NCBI GenBank assembly: GCA_038319685.1
Contig: JBBQDN010000005.1
Coordinates: forward strand, 36,671-100,670
From: UBA6022 sp038319685
GTDB taxonomy: Bacteria; Patescibacteriota; Saccharimonadia; Saccharimonadales; Saccharimonadaceae
Direction: 5' to 3'
Length of the DNA stretch: 64,000 nucleotides
The stretch's first letter is position 1, and the number at the start of each line of letters is the position of its first letter. Positions 43,078 through 50,818 of the stretch are shown here, in pieces. Both the position numbers and the translations under genes were made by a program. The notes beneath the pieces were generated by a model. It made no database searches, was not told where the DNA came from, and saw nothing but the letters and a program-made list of their open reading frames with translations.

Positions 43078-44172
43078 TTAGCGAGACCAGGCGGTCTTGG
43101 TCATCGAAAGACTTGGAACAACCTTGAGATCATACGGACTAGTTGGAGTGCTTTTCTGCGCGTAGTAATACCCCAGCGTCGCAATCATGGCGGCATTATC
43201 AGTACAAAGGTTCATGGGTGCGTAATCAATATGAAGGGGTAGTCTGGCAGATAATTCACGGCGTAATTCGGCGTTGGCCGCGACCCCACCAGCAATCACG
43301 ACCGATTTTGGCGAATAGTCGTGAAATGCCTTTTCGGTTTTGTCGACAAGCGTTTCGACTGCTGTTTGCTGGAAGCTAGCCGCAAAATCTGCCCGCTGGA
43401 CGTCATTTAAACGCGCTGCAAGCTCGCCAGAAGGAAAAGTAAAGTCAACACCCGTTTCGCGCTGTACGGCCCGCAAAACGGCTGTCTTGAGGCCTGAAAA
43501 ACTAAAATCATAAGGATTTTTGAGTTTTGATTTCGGCAGCGGGTACCGTTTTGGGTCACCTGTCAGTGCTGCCTGACTCACTGACGGGCCGCCGGGGTAG
43601 GGGAGTCCGAGAATTTTCGCGACCTTATCGAATGCTTCACCAACTGCGTCGTCTTGGGTCTGGCCGAGTAGTTCGTAGTCACCGTGATCACGAAACAGCA
43701 CCAGTTGTGAATGTCCTCCAGATACGATCAAGGCAAGCATCGGAAACTCCGGCTGCTGTTTCTGAGATTCGCCACCTTCCACCTTCCATATGCCACCCGA
43801 CCCTTCCGTGAGGAAGTTCGCATAAACGTGGGCTTCGACGTGGTGAATAGGGAATAGCGGTTTGTTTTTTAACAGAGCCAGCGTGCGTGCTGCAAGCGAC
43901 CCAACGAGTAGTGAGCCGATGAGACCAGGGGCATATGTCACGGCGATTGCGTCAATATCATTCCAGGTCATGTTCGCATCCGACAATGATTGGTTAATAA
44001 CAGGGTTAATCACTTCGATATGGCTGCGCGCGGCTATTTCAGGAACGACCCCACCATACAGGGCATGAATGTCGATCTGCGAGTTGACAACATTACTAAC
44101 GAGGACACGGCCATCGCGCACGATTGCCGCAGCCGTTTCGTCACAACTACTTTCAATTCCCAGTATGTTCAT
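43078..44172 (-). CDS. tsaD: tRNA N6-adenosine threonylcarbamoyltransferase TsaD
   Basis: A 364-residue Kae1/Qri7 family protein, the catalytic subunit for t6A37 in ANN-decoding tRNAs. MNILGIESSCDETAAAIV at the start, HALYGGVVPEIAARSH, the metal-binding HHVEAH (about 109-114) and IVSGGHSQLVLFRDHGDYEL are all present; AGGVAANAELRREL and NAAMIATLGYYY close the ATP site. A short insert near residue 122-140 (GSGGIWKVEGGESQKQQ) is unusual but harmless. TATACT (44182-44187) lies 9 nt upstream of the ATG. Confidence 0.96.
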   Translation of the reverse strand: MNILGIESSCDETAAAIVRDGRVLVSNVVNSQIDIHALYGGVVPEIAARSHIEVINPVINQSLSDANMTWNDIDAIAVTYAPGLIGSLLVGSLAARTLALLKNKPLFPIHHVEAHVYANFLTEGSGGIWKVEGGESQKQQPEFPMLALIVSGGHSQLVLFRDHGDYELLGQTQDDAVGEAFDKVAKILGLPYPGGPSVSQAALTGDPKRYPLPKSKLKNPYDFSFSGLKTAVLRAVQRETGVDFTFPSGELAARLNDVQRADFAASFQQTAVETLVDKTEKAFHDYSPKSVVIAGGVAANAELRRELSARLPLHIDYAPMNLCTDNAAMIATLGYYYAQKSTPTSPYDLKVVPSLSMTKTAWSR

Positions 44173-44190
44173 CTGTTAAATAGTATAAAC

Positions 44191-44221
44191 CATTTACATA
44201 TATATGTAAATGTGGTATAAA
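44191..44221. promoter_or_regulatory. Divergent promoters with a shared 22-bp palindrome
   Basis: 44191-44212 is a perfect palindrome (half site CATTTACATAT). TTTACA at 44193-44198 is the -35, 17 nt before TGG-TATAAA (44216-44221) of the plus-strand gene at 44277. Its mirror image at 44205-44210 is the -35, 17 nt before TATACT (44182-44187) of tsaD. A dimer bound here would control both. Confidence 0.65.
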
Positions 44222-44276
44222 CAAGTACGTTGAGAGCGCGACAAGCGCGCTCCAAAGAACCGAAAGGGAGTTGGGT

Positions 44277-44723
44277 ATGATACTCGACACGACACTAAAG
44301 ACGGTCATCGTCATCGGGTTCGTGGTTTACATGGCCGAACGGATCCCGATGGTCATCAGACTCTGCAAGGCGCTCAAACTCAGCTTCTATCGCAAGCAGC
44401 TCGAAGCGGCGCAGGCGCTGCTGCTCATTCACCTCGAGGAGGCCAAGAACAAGGCCATGCTCGACTGGGCGAAGGGCGGCGGCAAAGTTGCCGAGGCGTT
44501 CGTTGATCGTCAGATCAGCGCTTTGGGTTTCATCCCAGGGGATGAAGTACAGGGCGTGCGTGAGCGCGAACTCGCGCACGTCAGGAACATTTACGTCCAG
44601 TTCGTGAGGATCGAGTCACTGCGCGAGATGCGCAAGGAACTCAACGACGGCCATCGTCTGGTGCTGGTGGGTGTCGGCTACGATGTCGACGAGATTGAAC
44701 GGACGTACGCTTCGGCGGCGTGA
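44277..44723 (+). CDS. Orphan protein with N-terminal membrane helix, GC-rich gene
   Basis: A 148-residue protein starting at 44277 (GGGAG 7 nt upstream). An N-terminal helix (about 5-20, TLKTVIVIGFVVYMAERI) may be membrane-embedded; the rest is helical and charged (RKQLEAAQALLLIHLEEAKN; RERELAHVRNIYVQFVRIES). No family recognised. Codon use is unlike the neighbours (many C- and G-ending codons such as GAC, CTC, AAG). A GC hairpin (GAGCGCG/CGCGCTC, 44234-44252) lies in the leader. Probably horizontally acquired. Confidence 0.55.
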   Translation: MILDTTLKTVIVIGFVVYMAERIPMVIRLCKALKLSFYRKQLEAAQALLLIHLEEAKNKAMLDWAKGGGKVAEAFVDRQISALGFIPGDEVQGVRERELAHVRNIYVQFVRIESLREMRKELNDGHRLVLVGVGYDVDEIERTYASAA

Positions 44724-44819
44724 TCAGCAATACCCTTTCGGAGCCCCGGTCTACGTGATCGGAGCTTTCGAATTCTTATGACCTCTCGCACAATGTACCC
44801 ATAATGATAGAATAGATAC

Positions 44820-45980
44820 ATGGAACGAAAGTCTGGGGTAAGGCAGGTGGTGACGCCCGATGTGGTCAAGCAAAAAGCCAGCTCTGTTTACTATGCTACT
44901 CGGTCAAAACTCGTCGCGGCTCGCTACGGTAATCCTGCTAAAAATATCCGGGTAATCGCGGTCATGGGCGTCAGTGGCAAAACCACGACTGCGTGTTTTA
45001 TTGCCGAATTACTCAAAGAATCTGATCATACGGTTGCATTACTTACCAACCGTGGCATCGAAATCAAAGGTAGTTACGCTGAAAAAAACTATGGCAAAGA
45101 CATCGCTAGTTTGCAAACAATCTTGAAAACCGCCAAACAAAAACAGATAGAATTTTTGGTGATCGAAGTGTCGCGTAGTATGGTGAAACGCCATGTTATC
45201 GACGGCATACAGATTGACACAGTTGTCGTGACCAGTTGTAACACCCGACTGGAACCAGTTATTCAGGAGCTGCTTGAAAAACCAATTAATTATGTTGTTT
45301 TACCACATAACAATACGACATTATTGCACGGTATGGTGATTCCGGAACACAAGGTGATTTCATTTGGCGATTCAACCGAGGCTGATTCAACAATCGATAG
45401 AGTCATGCTGTACCGCAAAGGCACAGAGGTGCGTTTAGTGATTGATAATCAAACTACTGTTGATGTTGCGACGCACTTGGTTGGGCAGGCCAATGCCTAT
45501 AATGTGTCGGCAGCGGTTGCGACTGCTTACGTGCTAGGTGTGGACCTTGATCTGGTGGCGGACGGAATTGCCAGGCTGCAATCGGTGACTAGCAACTACG
45601 AATACGTTTCGACTAATCAGGCCTATGACATTGTGGTTGATGGTGCAGATAACGATGATTCATTACTATCGGTCGTGACATCCGCTAGAGAATTATCAAA
45701 GCGTCGCCTGATCGTCGTGCTGGCATCGGATGGCATTTCTGACGACACGCTTCATGCCGTGACGAAACTAACCGATCGATTGATTGTTATCGACACGCCA
45801 GATCAGACAACGCATATTACCGGTGCCGAAGCAGTGCTCAGTGCCAAAGACGCGACCACCAAGGCGTTTCGTGGTGCAAAAAAAGGCGATACTGTCCTTC
45901 TGATTGGTGGGATGTTTTCCGTGCGTCAAACTTCCGGCAAAACCCTTGCCGATGTATTAGTGCAGGATAACGACAACTAA
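44820..45980 (+). CDS. Degenerate Mur ligase-like protein (MurE paralogue)
   Basis: A 386-residue protein. The P-loop VMGVSGKTTTACFIAELL (about 49-66) and LVGQANAYNVSAAVATAYVL (about 221-240) mark the Mur ligase central domain, but in the middle IEVSRSMVKRHVIDG replaces the usual E-x-(S/T)-S-H-x-L segment and the C-terminal domain lacks the DNPR-type substrate motif. It may bind ATP without doing the normal ligation, or use another substrate. It overlaps the next gene, murE-like, by one base (TAATG). TGA-TAGAAT ends 6 nt before the ATG: leaderless. Confidence 0.75.
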   Translation: MERKSGVRQVVTPDVVKQKASSVYYATRSKLVAARYGNPAKNIRVIAVMGVSGKTTTACFIAELLKESDHTVALLTNRGIEIKGSYAEKNYGKDIASLQTILKTAKQKQIEFLVIEVSRSMVKRHVIDGIQIDTVVVTSCNTRLEPVIQELLEKPINYVVLPHNNTTLLHGMVIPEHKVISFGDSTEADSTIDRVMLYRKGTEVRLVIDNQTTVDVATHLVGQANAYNVSAAVATAYVLGVDLDLVADGIARLQSVTSNYEYVSTNQAYDIVVDGADNDDSLLSVVTSARELSKRRLIVVLASDGISDDTLHAVTKLTDRLIVIDTPDQTTHITGAEAVLSAKDATTKAFRGAKKGDTVLLIGGMFSVRQTSGKTLADVLVQDNDN

Positions 45981-47284
45981 TGGGTATCAAAAAAACGATT
46001 AAAAAAGCGCTTCCAAAACGGCTGTTTCAGGCAATTGAACCAACGGGGCATTTACTCGAAGCAGTAATAAGTAACGTTCGCATGGGGTTTCCGGCCAGGT
46101 CAATGCGCTTTATCGGCGTGACTGGCACGAATGGCAAAACGACTACGGCATTTATGATTCACAAAATGCTCGTCGATGCGGGCTATAAAACAGCCCTGAT
46201 GACGACGGTTGCCTATGGGGTGAATAACGATATTAAATCGCAGATTGCGCACATGACGACCGTTTCGTCACTGCCACTGCAAAAACGCCTGCGCGAGTTT
46301 AAAAACCAAGGCGTCGAGTGGGTCGTGTTAGAAACAACCAGTCATGCACTGGCGCAGCACCGCGTGTGGGGTGTGCCATATGAAATTGCCGTTATGACCA
46401 ACGTCACCCATGAACATTTGGACTATCACCGGACATTCGAACGTTATGTTACGGCCAAGGCGAAATTATTCAAGGTCGCTGCGCGTCATGGCTTAAAATT
46501 TGGGGTGGTCAATAGCGATGATCCAAATGCGCAGGAGTTTATCGACGCCGTTCCTGAATCAGCTAGCTATGGTATCAAATCGGGTGAACTGCGTGCCAGC
46601 GATATTTCGCTGGAATCCGACGGTTGCCGCTATAACGTCGAAATAGGTGACGATACGTATAAAATTCATTGCCACATTCCCGGTGAGTTTAATGTGTACA
46701 ATAGCCTGGCCGCTATCGCAGTTGGTCGAAAACTAGGATTATCAGTGTCACAAATCGAACGTGGTATTGCCGCGCTCGAAGGCGTCGAAGGTCGCATGAC
46801 GGTGGTATCAGCTGGCCAGCCATTTTCTGTGGTGGTTGATTTTGCCCACACGCCCGATTCGTTTGAACGATTACTACGCGACCTGCGAACTGCCACCAAG
46901 GGCAAACTCGTCGTTCTGTTCGGTTCTGCTGGACGCCGCGACGAAGCGAAGCGGGCGATTCAGGGTGAAATCGCTGGTACGTACGGCGACGAAGTGATTT
47001 TGACCGAAGAAGACGATCGTGATATCGACGGTAATATGATCCTCGATCAGATTGCTAGTGGTGCTGAAAAATCTGGCAAAATAAAAAACAAAGATCTCTT
47101 CCTCGAACTTGACCGCGTAAAAGCAATTGAATTTGCAATGACGCGCGTGAGTAATAAAGACGACACAGTCATATTACTCGGTAAAGGCCATGAAAAAACG
47201 ATCGAACGGGCTGACGGCGAACATGATTGGGATGAAGTCGGGACGGCGAAGGCTGCTATTCACAAGTTGACGAGTTCTCGCTAA
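45980..47284 (+). CDS. murE: MurE-type UDP-MurNAc-tripeptide ligase
   Basis: A 434-residue Mur ligase adding the third stem residue to UDP-MurNAc-dipeptide. P-loop GVTGTNGKTTTAFMIHKML (about 45-63), MTTVSSLPLQ, LETTSHALAQHRVWG (about 115-130), TNVTHEHLDYHRTFE, HIPGEFNVYNSLAAIAVGRK, ALEGVEGRMTVV and VVVDFAHTPDSFERLL are all MurE signatures. In place of the usual DNPR substrate-specificity motif it has TEEDDRDIDG, so the third residue cannot be read off. It lacks the full N-terminal UDP-binding domain of standard MurE. Translationally coupled to the degenerate Mur ligase. Confidence 0.87.
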   Translation: MGIKKTIKKALPKRLFQAIEPTGHLLEAVISNVRMGFPARSMRFIGVTGTNGKTTTAFMIHKMLVDAGYKTALMTTVAYGVNNDIKSQIAHMTTVSSLPLQKRLREFKNQGVEWVVLETTSHALAQHRVWGVPYEIAVMTNVTHEHLDYHRTFERYVTAKAKLFKVAARHGLKFGVVNSDDPNAQEFIDAVPESASYGIKSGELRASDISLESDGCRYNVEIGDDTYKIHCHIPGEFNVYNSLAAIAVGRKLGLSVSQIERGIAALEGVEGRMTVVSAGQPFSVVVDFAHTPDSFERLLRDLRTATKGKLVVLFGSAGRRDEAKRAIQGEIAGTYGDEVILTEEDDRDIDGNMILDQIASGAEKSGKIKNKDLFLELDRVKAIEFAMTRVSNKDDTVILLGKGHEKTIERADGEHDWDEVGTAKAAIHKLTSSR

Positions 47285-47317
47285 TCCTTACTTTATAATT
47301 ACAAAGTAACAAACAAT

Positions 47318-47341
47318 CTTCTTTTGTGCCAACAAAAGAAG
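47318..47341 (+). repeat. TTCTTTT hairpin before structured RNA copy 1
   Basis: Perfect 10-bp stem (CTTCTTTTGT/ACAAAAGAAG), loop GCCA. Copy 2 has two related hairpins in the same place; the RAYT flanks share the TTCTTTT/AAAAGAA core. Confidence 0.75.
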
Positions 47342-47350
47342 CAAAAGTTC

Positions 47351-47519
47351 CTGGGGTTGCTTCCCGTCGCCAAGAATCGTCAGTCAGTTTATTCGGGCGC
47401 TGCGGAACTCCCTTTGGGAGGTCATTTTCATTTTCTTTAACTACTTTAAAATGACAGGTCCTCGCGCACTATTCCTCATAAACTCACTGCCAATTCTTGG
47501 GTCGGTCCAGATACCCCAG
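47351..47519 (+). ncRNA. Candidate structured RNA, copy 1
   Basis: A 169-nt segment with nested helices: P1 CTGGGGT (47351-47357) with ACCCCAG (47513-47519); P2 CCAAGAAT (47370-47377) with ATTCTTGG (47493-47500); P3 CAGTCAGTTTAT (47381-47392) with ATAAACTCACTG (47478-47489), one C-C mismatch; P4 CTCCC/GGGAG (47408-47412, 47416-47420); P5 GTCATTTT/AAAATGAC (47421-47428, 47448-47455). Copy 2 at 50.82 kb keeps the same helices with compensatory changes in P3 and P5. The P5 G-U pair of copy 2 works only on the plus strand. No open frame spans it. A TATAAT lies upstream at 47294-47299. Not a class I can name. It sits between murE and a convergent hydrolase gene. Confidence 0.65.
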
Positions 47520-47547
47520 ACCCCCCTGGAAGTATCAAGCACAATGA

Positions 47548-48237
47548 TTAACGAAAAAACTCTTGGTGAGTTGTATTGAGCCAATAATAATTTTTCATGA
47601 TACCTATATAATGACCACCCTTAGAGACATGAACGATAGTAGCAGGGTAGGTCTGTTTGATCTGATCGATGGTCTGTCTGGCGACGGAACTATGAGTGGC
47701 AGTATCGTTATCCGCATAACAAATAATGACATCTTTGGTATGTAATTTTTCAATGTCGTTAGTGATGCCAATTTGATTTAATTTCTGAGCAGAACCACGA
47801 ACGGATGTTGGCTGTGAACGAAGGACTTTGCCGAAATAGGGGTGTGATTGCCATAGTTCGACGTGCTGATCGAAATCACCAAACGGTGCCGATAGGATCA
47901 TTTTCGTGATCTCGGGATGCTTCTTGGTGACATCTGCTGCGTACAAGGTGCCCAAACTAATGCCCATCACCAGGTATTTTGCCGCTGGGTCCAATGCGAT
48001 GTAGGACGAAACGTGCCGGTCGGCGCTCGCTGCAGCATCCACAATTTCTTGGTAGGGAGTTCCGATGGAAATCAGTTTAGTTTCGGGTATGAGCAGGACG
48101 CAGCGCCACCCGTAGCGAGCAAGCCTGTGTATAGCCAGTTGGTACAGTAGCTTGCCTGTACGCCACCCACCGAAAATAAAAATAGTACCTCTGACGGCGG
48201 CGCCGTATTCAAAAACTTTAAAATGCGGTTTCTTCAT
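47548..48237 (-). CDS. Alpha/beta hydrolase fold protein
   Basis: A 229-residue protein. Nucleophile elbow MGISLGTLYA (about 90-99), acid in CYADNDTATHSS (about 172-183) and catalytic His in SKGGHYIGIM (about 204-213) give a complete Ser-Asp-His set; YLVMGISLG is the classic strand-turn. Early IFIFGGWRTGKLLYQL forms the oxyanion region. An esterase or thioesterase of unknown substrate. TATAAT lies 9 nt before the ATG. Confidence 0.72.
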   Translation of the reverse strand: MKKPHFKVFEYGAAVRGTIFIFGGWRTGKLLYQLAIHRLARYGWRCVLLIPETKLISIGTPYQEIVDAAASADRHVSSYIALDPAAKYLVMGISLGTLYAADVTKKHPEITKMILSAPFGDFDQHVELWQSHPYFGKVLRSQPTSVRGSAQKLNQIGITNDIEKLHTKDVIICYADNDTATHSSVARQTIDQIKQTYPATIVHVSKGGHYIGIMKNYYWLNTTHQEFFR

Positions 48238-48254
48238 CCGTTGATCATTATATA

Positions 48255-48653
48255 TTACGATTCCAACTCTGCTACCAGTTTGCCGACATTTGATTGGATA
48301 GCATCTCGTACTTGTCTATGGAACTCAATCGTCTGATGTTGTGGATCGGGCACATGCCAATAGTGTATGTTTGGATGCTGTTGAACGGTTTCGGGTAGTT
48401 CGTCATGTGGTTTGAACGAAATGACAAGATCGGCTGCTGCGAGGAGCGCTATATCAGCGATTTTACGAACGGCACCATCTGTGGAATAGCCGATTTCTCC
48501 CATTACTAAGACGACGAGAGGGTCGAGGGGTTTGCCAATTTTGACGTTTATACCCGCACTTTGAGCATGGCTCTGTCTGCTTTTTGTATTGAAAAATATT
48601 GCCGCCTCTTGGCTGCGAGCAACGTTGCCGTTACATATAAACAGGACATTCAT
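48255..48653 (-). CDS. Low-molecular-weight tyrosine phosphatase / ArsC-like protein
   Basis: A 132-residue protein with the P-loop FICNGNVARSQEA (C-x5-R-S, about 5-17) and the late acid loop HVPDPQHQ (about 102-109), both needed for LMW-PTP or thioredoxin-type arsenate reductase. Only one clear Cys is conserved, so phosphatase is more likely. The start at 48653 directly precedes the P-loop strand. TGT-TATGAT (48660-48665) ends 6 nt before the ATG: leaderless. It lies inside a frame that would otherwise extend upstream. Confidence 0.85.
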   Translation of the reverse strand: MNVLFICNGNVARSQEAAIFFNTKSRQSHAQSAGINVKIGKPLDPLVVLVMGEIGYSTDGAVRKIADIALLAAADLVISFKPHDELPETVQQHPNIHYWHVPDPQHQTIEFHRQVRDAIQSNVGKLVAELES

Positions 48654-48720
48654 AGTCTCATCATAACAAATATGTCGGCCAGATCGTTCCAGACACCTCG
48701 GACCACTTGGTGTATTGACG

Positions 48721-49350
48721 CTAAAACATATGATTAAATCGGTCTTGGATAGTCGTTTCGTGATTACTGCTGCAGCTGGCTGGGTCTGAAGCTGCATCAT
48801 ATTTTGCTGCAGTACTGGGCACGCTGTCGTATTGTTTAGTGAGCGTCGCGGTTGTTTCATCACCAAAACTTACGAGTAGCCGATCATTATCGTTAATGAC
48901 CTTGTTTTGTATGTCACCAAAATTTGTATAATCCTGTCCATTCAGTAGTATGCGTATGTCGGCTATTTCGTTCTTTTTATAGATCGTTCCGTCTGGGGTT
49001 GCGATAAACGTCGAACTGATAGTCCATCCTAGATTCGTAAAGAAATGTCCCCATGTCACGGCATGGTCTTCGACGTGTACGACGTTGTTAATATTGTCAT
49101 GCATATGCGCACGTTGCGACGGTTGTATTGCTGTATCAAGTGTACACATCTCAGCCTCCGTGTAGTACTGGGGCCCTTTAAATTCTTCCTGCGTACCGTT
49201 GAGATAAACGGCAAAATTAGCATGATAATGAATACTATCGACGTGATATGTTGCAAAACGAATACCTAGTACAATAACGATACCCAGTATGACGCCACTG
49301 ACTGCGAGAAACCATTTTGACCGTACGATACCTATATATTGTGCGTTCAT
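48721..49350 (-). CDS. Membrane-anchored His-rich extracytoplasmic protein
   Basis: A 209-residue protein with one N-terminal helix (about 11-32) and an outside domain rich in histidine: SIHYHANFAVYLNG (about 39-52), RAHMHDNINNVVHVEDHAVT (about 80-99) and TWGHFFTNLGW. The HxH and HMHD..HVE pattern looks metal-binding and recurs in a family seen beside thiol/disulfide proteins, unnamed to me. Its ATG overlaps the TGA of a 32-codon leader frame that is the duplicated 5' end of the histidine phosphatase gene (49347-49445), which also supplies its promoter. Confidence 0.6.
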   Translation of the reverse strand: MNAQYIGIVRSKWFLAVSGVILGIVIVLGIRFATYHVDSIHYHANFAVYLNGTQEEFKGPQYYTEAEMCTLDTAIQPSQRAHMHDNINNVVHVEDHAVTWGHFFTNLGWTISSTFIATPDGTIYKKNEIADIRILLNGQDYTNFGDIQNKVINDNDRLLVSFGDETTATLTKQYDSVPSTAAKYDAASDPASCSSNHETTIQDRFNHMF

Positions 49351-49445
49351 GACTTATCCTTTGGTGCGATATCATTATGACCCGACGCCAGATGTGCTTC
49401 GTTGTCAGTAGTGGTGGAATGAGCCTCGAAAATAATAGTTATCAT
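49347..49445 (-). pseudogene. Duplicated 5' fragment of the histidine phosphatase gene, now a leader ORF
   Basis: The first 27 codons (MITIIFEAHSTTTDNEAHLA...) are identical in protein to the gene at 52225, then five new codons and a TGA that overlaps the next ATG (ATGA). It carries the -10 TATAGT (49452-49457). It probably provides transcription and coupled translation to the gene at 49350. Confidence 0.75.
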
Positions 49446-49465
49446 GTAACTACTATAACAAAGTA
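49366..49465. repeat. 100-bp duplication, copy A
   Basis: Matches 52146-52245 in 99 of 100 bases; the one difference (49374) is silent in the reading frame. Spans the minimal extended -10 promoter plus 27 codons. Confidence 0.95.
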
Positions 49466-49499
49466 AGCGGTTTAATCTGGTGATGATATACTAAAACCA

Positions 49500-50111
49500 A
49501 TGATTAAAGCAGTAATTTTTGATTGGGGTGGGGTTGTAGCACCTAATCCAAAGGGTGGCTGGCTTGATGTGCTGGCGGATATGATGAATACGACCGTAGA
49601 TGATCTTTTGCCGCATTGGCGCAGTGCAGGATACGCAGATCTTAGTAAAGGAATTATTGACGAGGCAACGTTTTGGTCTCGATTTGAAGCATCAGTCAGG
49701 CGACCATTACCAGATGACGTATCACGAATCTGGGTAGATGGTAGCGCCCTCAATTCCTATTCAGAAATGACATCGTTCATAGAGGAACTAAGGGATATGA
49801 ATATCCGAGTTGCCATCCTTTCTAATACAGTTGGGCCGATGTCTAAAATCGCACGTCAATCGGGAATTTATGATGGATTTGATCCCATCGTCCTTTCAGA
49901 TGAAATTGGGCTGATCAAACCAGATACATTGATATACCAAAATGTCTTGGATCAACTTCAGTTACTATCGTCTGATTGTCTATATGTAGACGATTTACCG
50001 AAAAACCTCGAACCGGCAAAAGCAATGGGAATGATGACGGTATTAGCGTCTGACGATCCGAATAATACAGTGCTGGCTATTAAACAAGCACTGAATCACA
50101 AGACTTCATAG
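49500..50111 (+). CDS. HAD-like hydrolase
   Basis: A 203-residue HAD phosphatase. Motif I AVIFDWGGVVAP (D-x-G subtype, as in YihX-like enzymes), motif II VAILSNTVG (about 102-110), motif III/IV VLSDEIGLIKPD and YVDDLPKNLEPAKAMGM (about 162-178). Cap domain between about 15 and 90. Substrate unknown. TGA-TATACT (49487-49492) ends 7 nt before the ATG: leaderless, divergent from the duplicated promoter. Confidence 0.87.
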   Translation: MIKAVIFDWGGVVAPNPKGGWLDVLADMMNTTVDDLLPHWRSAGYADLSKGIIDEATFWSRFEASVRRPLPDDVSRIWVDGSALNSYSEMTSFIEELRDMNIRVAILSNTVGPMSKIARQSGIYDGFDPIVLSDEIGLIKPDTLIYQNVLDQLQLLSSDCLYVDDLPKNLEPAKAMGMMTVLASDDPNNTVLAIKQALNHKTS

Positions 50112-50147
50112 TTAGCCCAGGCAAAGACTCGCGCAGTGGATATATTT
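50112..50147 (-). pseudogene. 3' remnant of a DDAH-type gene
   Basis: Twelve codons read KYIHCASLCLG-stop, matching the catalytic end GYIRCTSLCLD of the amidinohydrolase at 54601, including the active-site Cys. It overlaps the stop of the nucleotidyltransferase gene by two bases. A relic of an older copy or a recombination join. Confidence 0.6.
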
Positions 50148-50730
50148 ACTCATTTTCAACACGAAGGTGTGGCCATTTTTCCCTCCACTGCTTTTTCTCG
50201 ATTCGCCCATAGAAAACTGGCAGTAATTGGGGGGTTCTGAACTGAGCAATTGGACGTGCGACGAGTCCAAATAGATCATCTGTGCCGTGACAGAACAAAT
50301 AGCGAAGCTTGTCGCCTTCGATTTTCACAGCGATGCAGGTTGCTGTTTCCACCCAATGAGCAATACCATCTGCCGTTGATGTATACGGAGCAAAATCATT
50401 TACATAGTGCATTCTTGCCTGATTACGAACTTCCCAATCCGCAAAGGGAAAGTTCTTTTTCATGTGCTCATCATACGCCCAGTCTGTTTGGGGATTGATG
50501 TTTTTACTATCGAAATACACTAGGTCAACATCGCGAGTCGACGATGACTCATTTCCTTCTATTGCATCCCATATGATATTTCGTAAAAAACTAGCACCAA
50601 TCCACCAATCGGGAAGATTCAGTGTGGCGGCGGCACGGAGTACGTCCATTCGCCATGGGTCATTTTCGATGAGTTTGGTAATATCTGTTTCAGATTTGAT
50701 TGGCACGAGAGTGAACTGCGCGTTTTGCAT
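50146..50730 (-). CDS. Nucleotidyltransferase-like protein (DUF925 type)
   Basis: A 194-residue protein with WWIGASFLRNIIWDAIEG (about 40-57), then SSSTRDVDLVYFD (about 60-72), the D-x-D acidic pair of pol-beta-type folds, and KKNFPFADWEVRNQARMHY, the pattern of the DUF925-type family. The biological substrate is unknown. I place the start at 50730, 7 nt after TGC-TATGAT (50738-50743); an ATG four codons earlier overlaps that box. Structured RNA copy 2 lies immediately upstream. Confidence 0.72.
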   Translation of the reverse strand: MQNAQFTLVPIKSETDITKLIENDPWRMDVLRAAATLNLPDWWIGASFLRNIIWDAIEGNESSSTRDVDLVYFDSKNINPQTDWAYDEHMKKNFPFADWEVRNQARMHYVNDFAPYTSTADGIAHWVETATCIAVKIEGDKLRYLFCHGTDDLFGLVARPIAQFRTPQLLPVFYGRIEKKQWREKWPHLRVENE

Positions 50731-50754
50731 ATCCTTTATCATAGCAACTAATCC

Positions 50755-50810
50755 TTTCTTTTGCCCTGCCAAAAGAAACAAAACCAAGTTCTTTTGGGCT
50801 GCAAAAGAAC
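50755..50810 (+). repeat. Two TTCTTTT hairpins before structured RNA copy 2
   Basis: TTTCTTTTG/CAAAAGAAA and GTTCTTTTG/CAAAAGAAC, 9-bp stems side by side. Copy 1 has a single hairpin of this type; the RAYT ends share the core. Confidence 0.7.
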
Positions 50811-50818
50811 CAAAACTG

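Noticed and set aside
47285..47547. CRISPR array or tandem repeat
   Set aside because: The repeated hairpin words are not regularly spaced and there are no spacers; the similarity is between two distant single copies.
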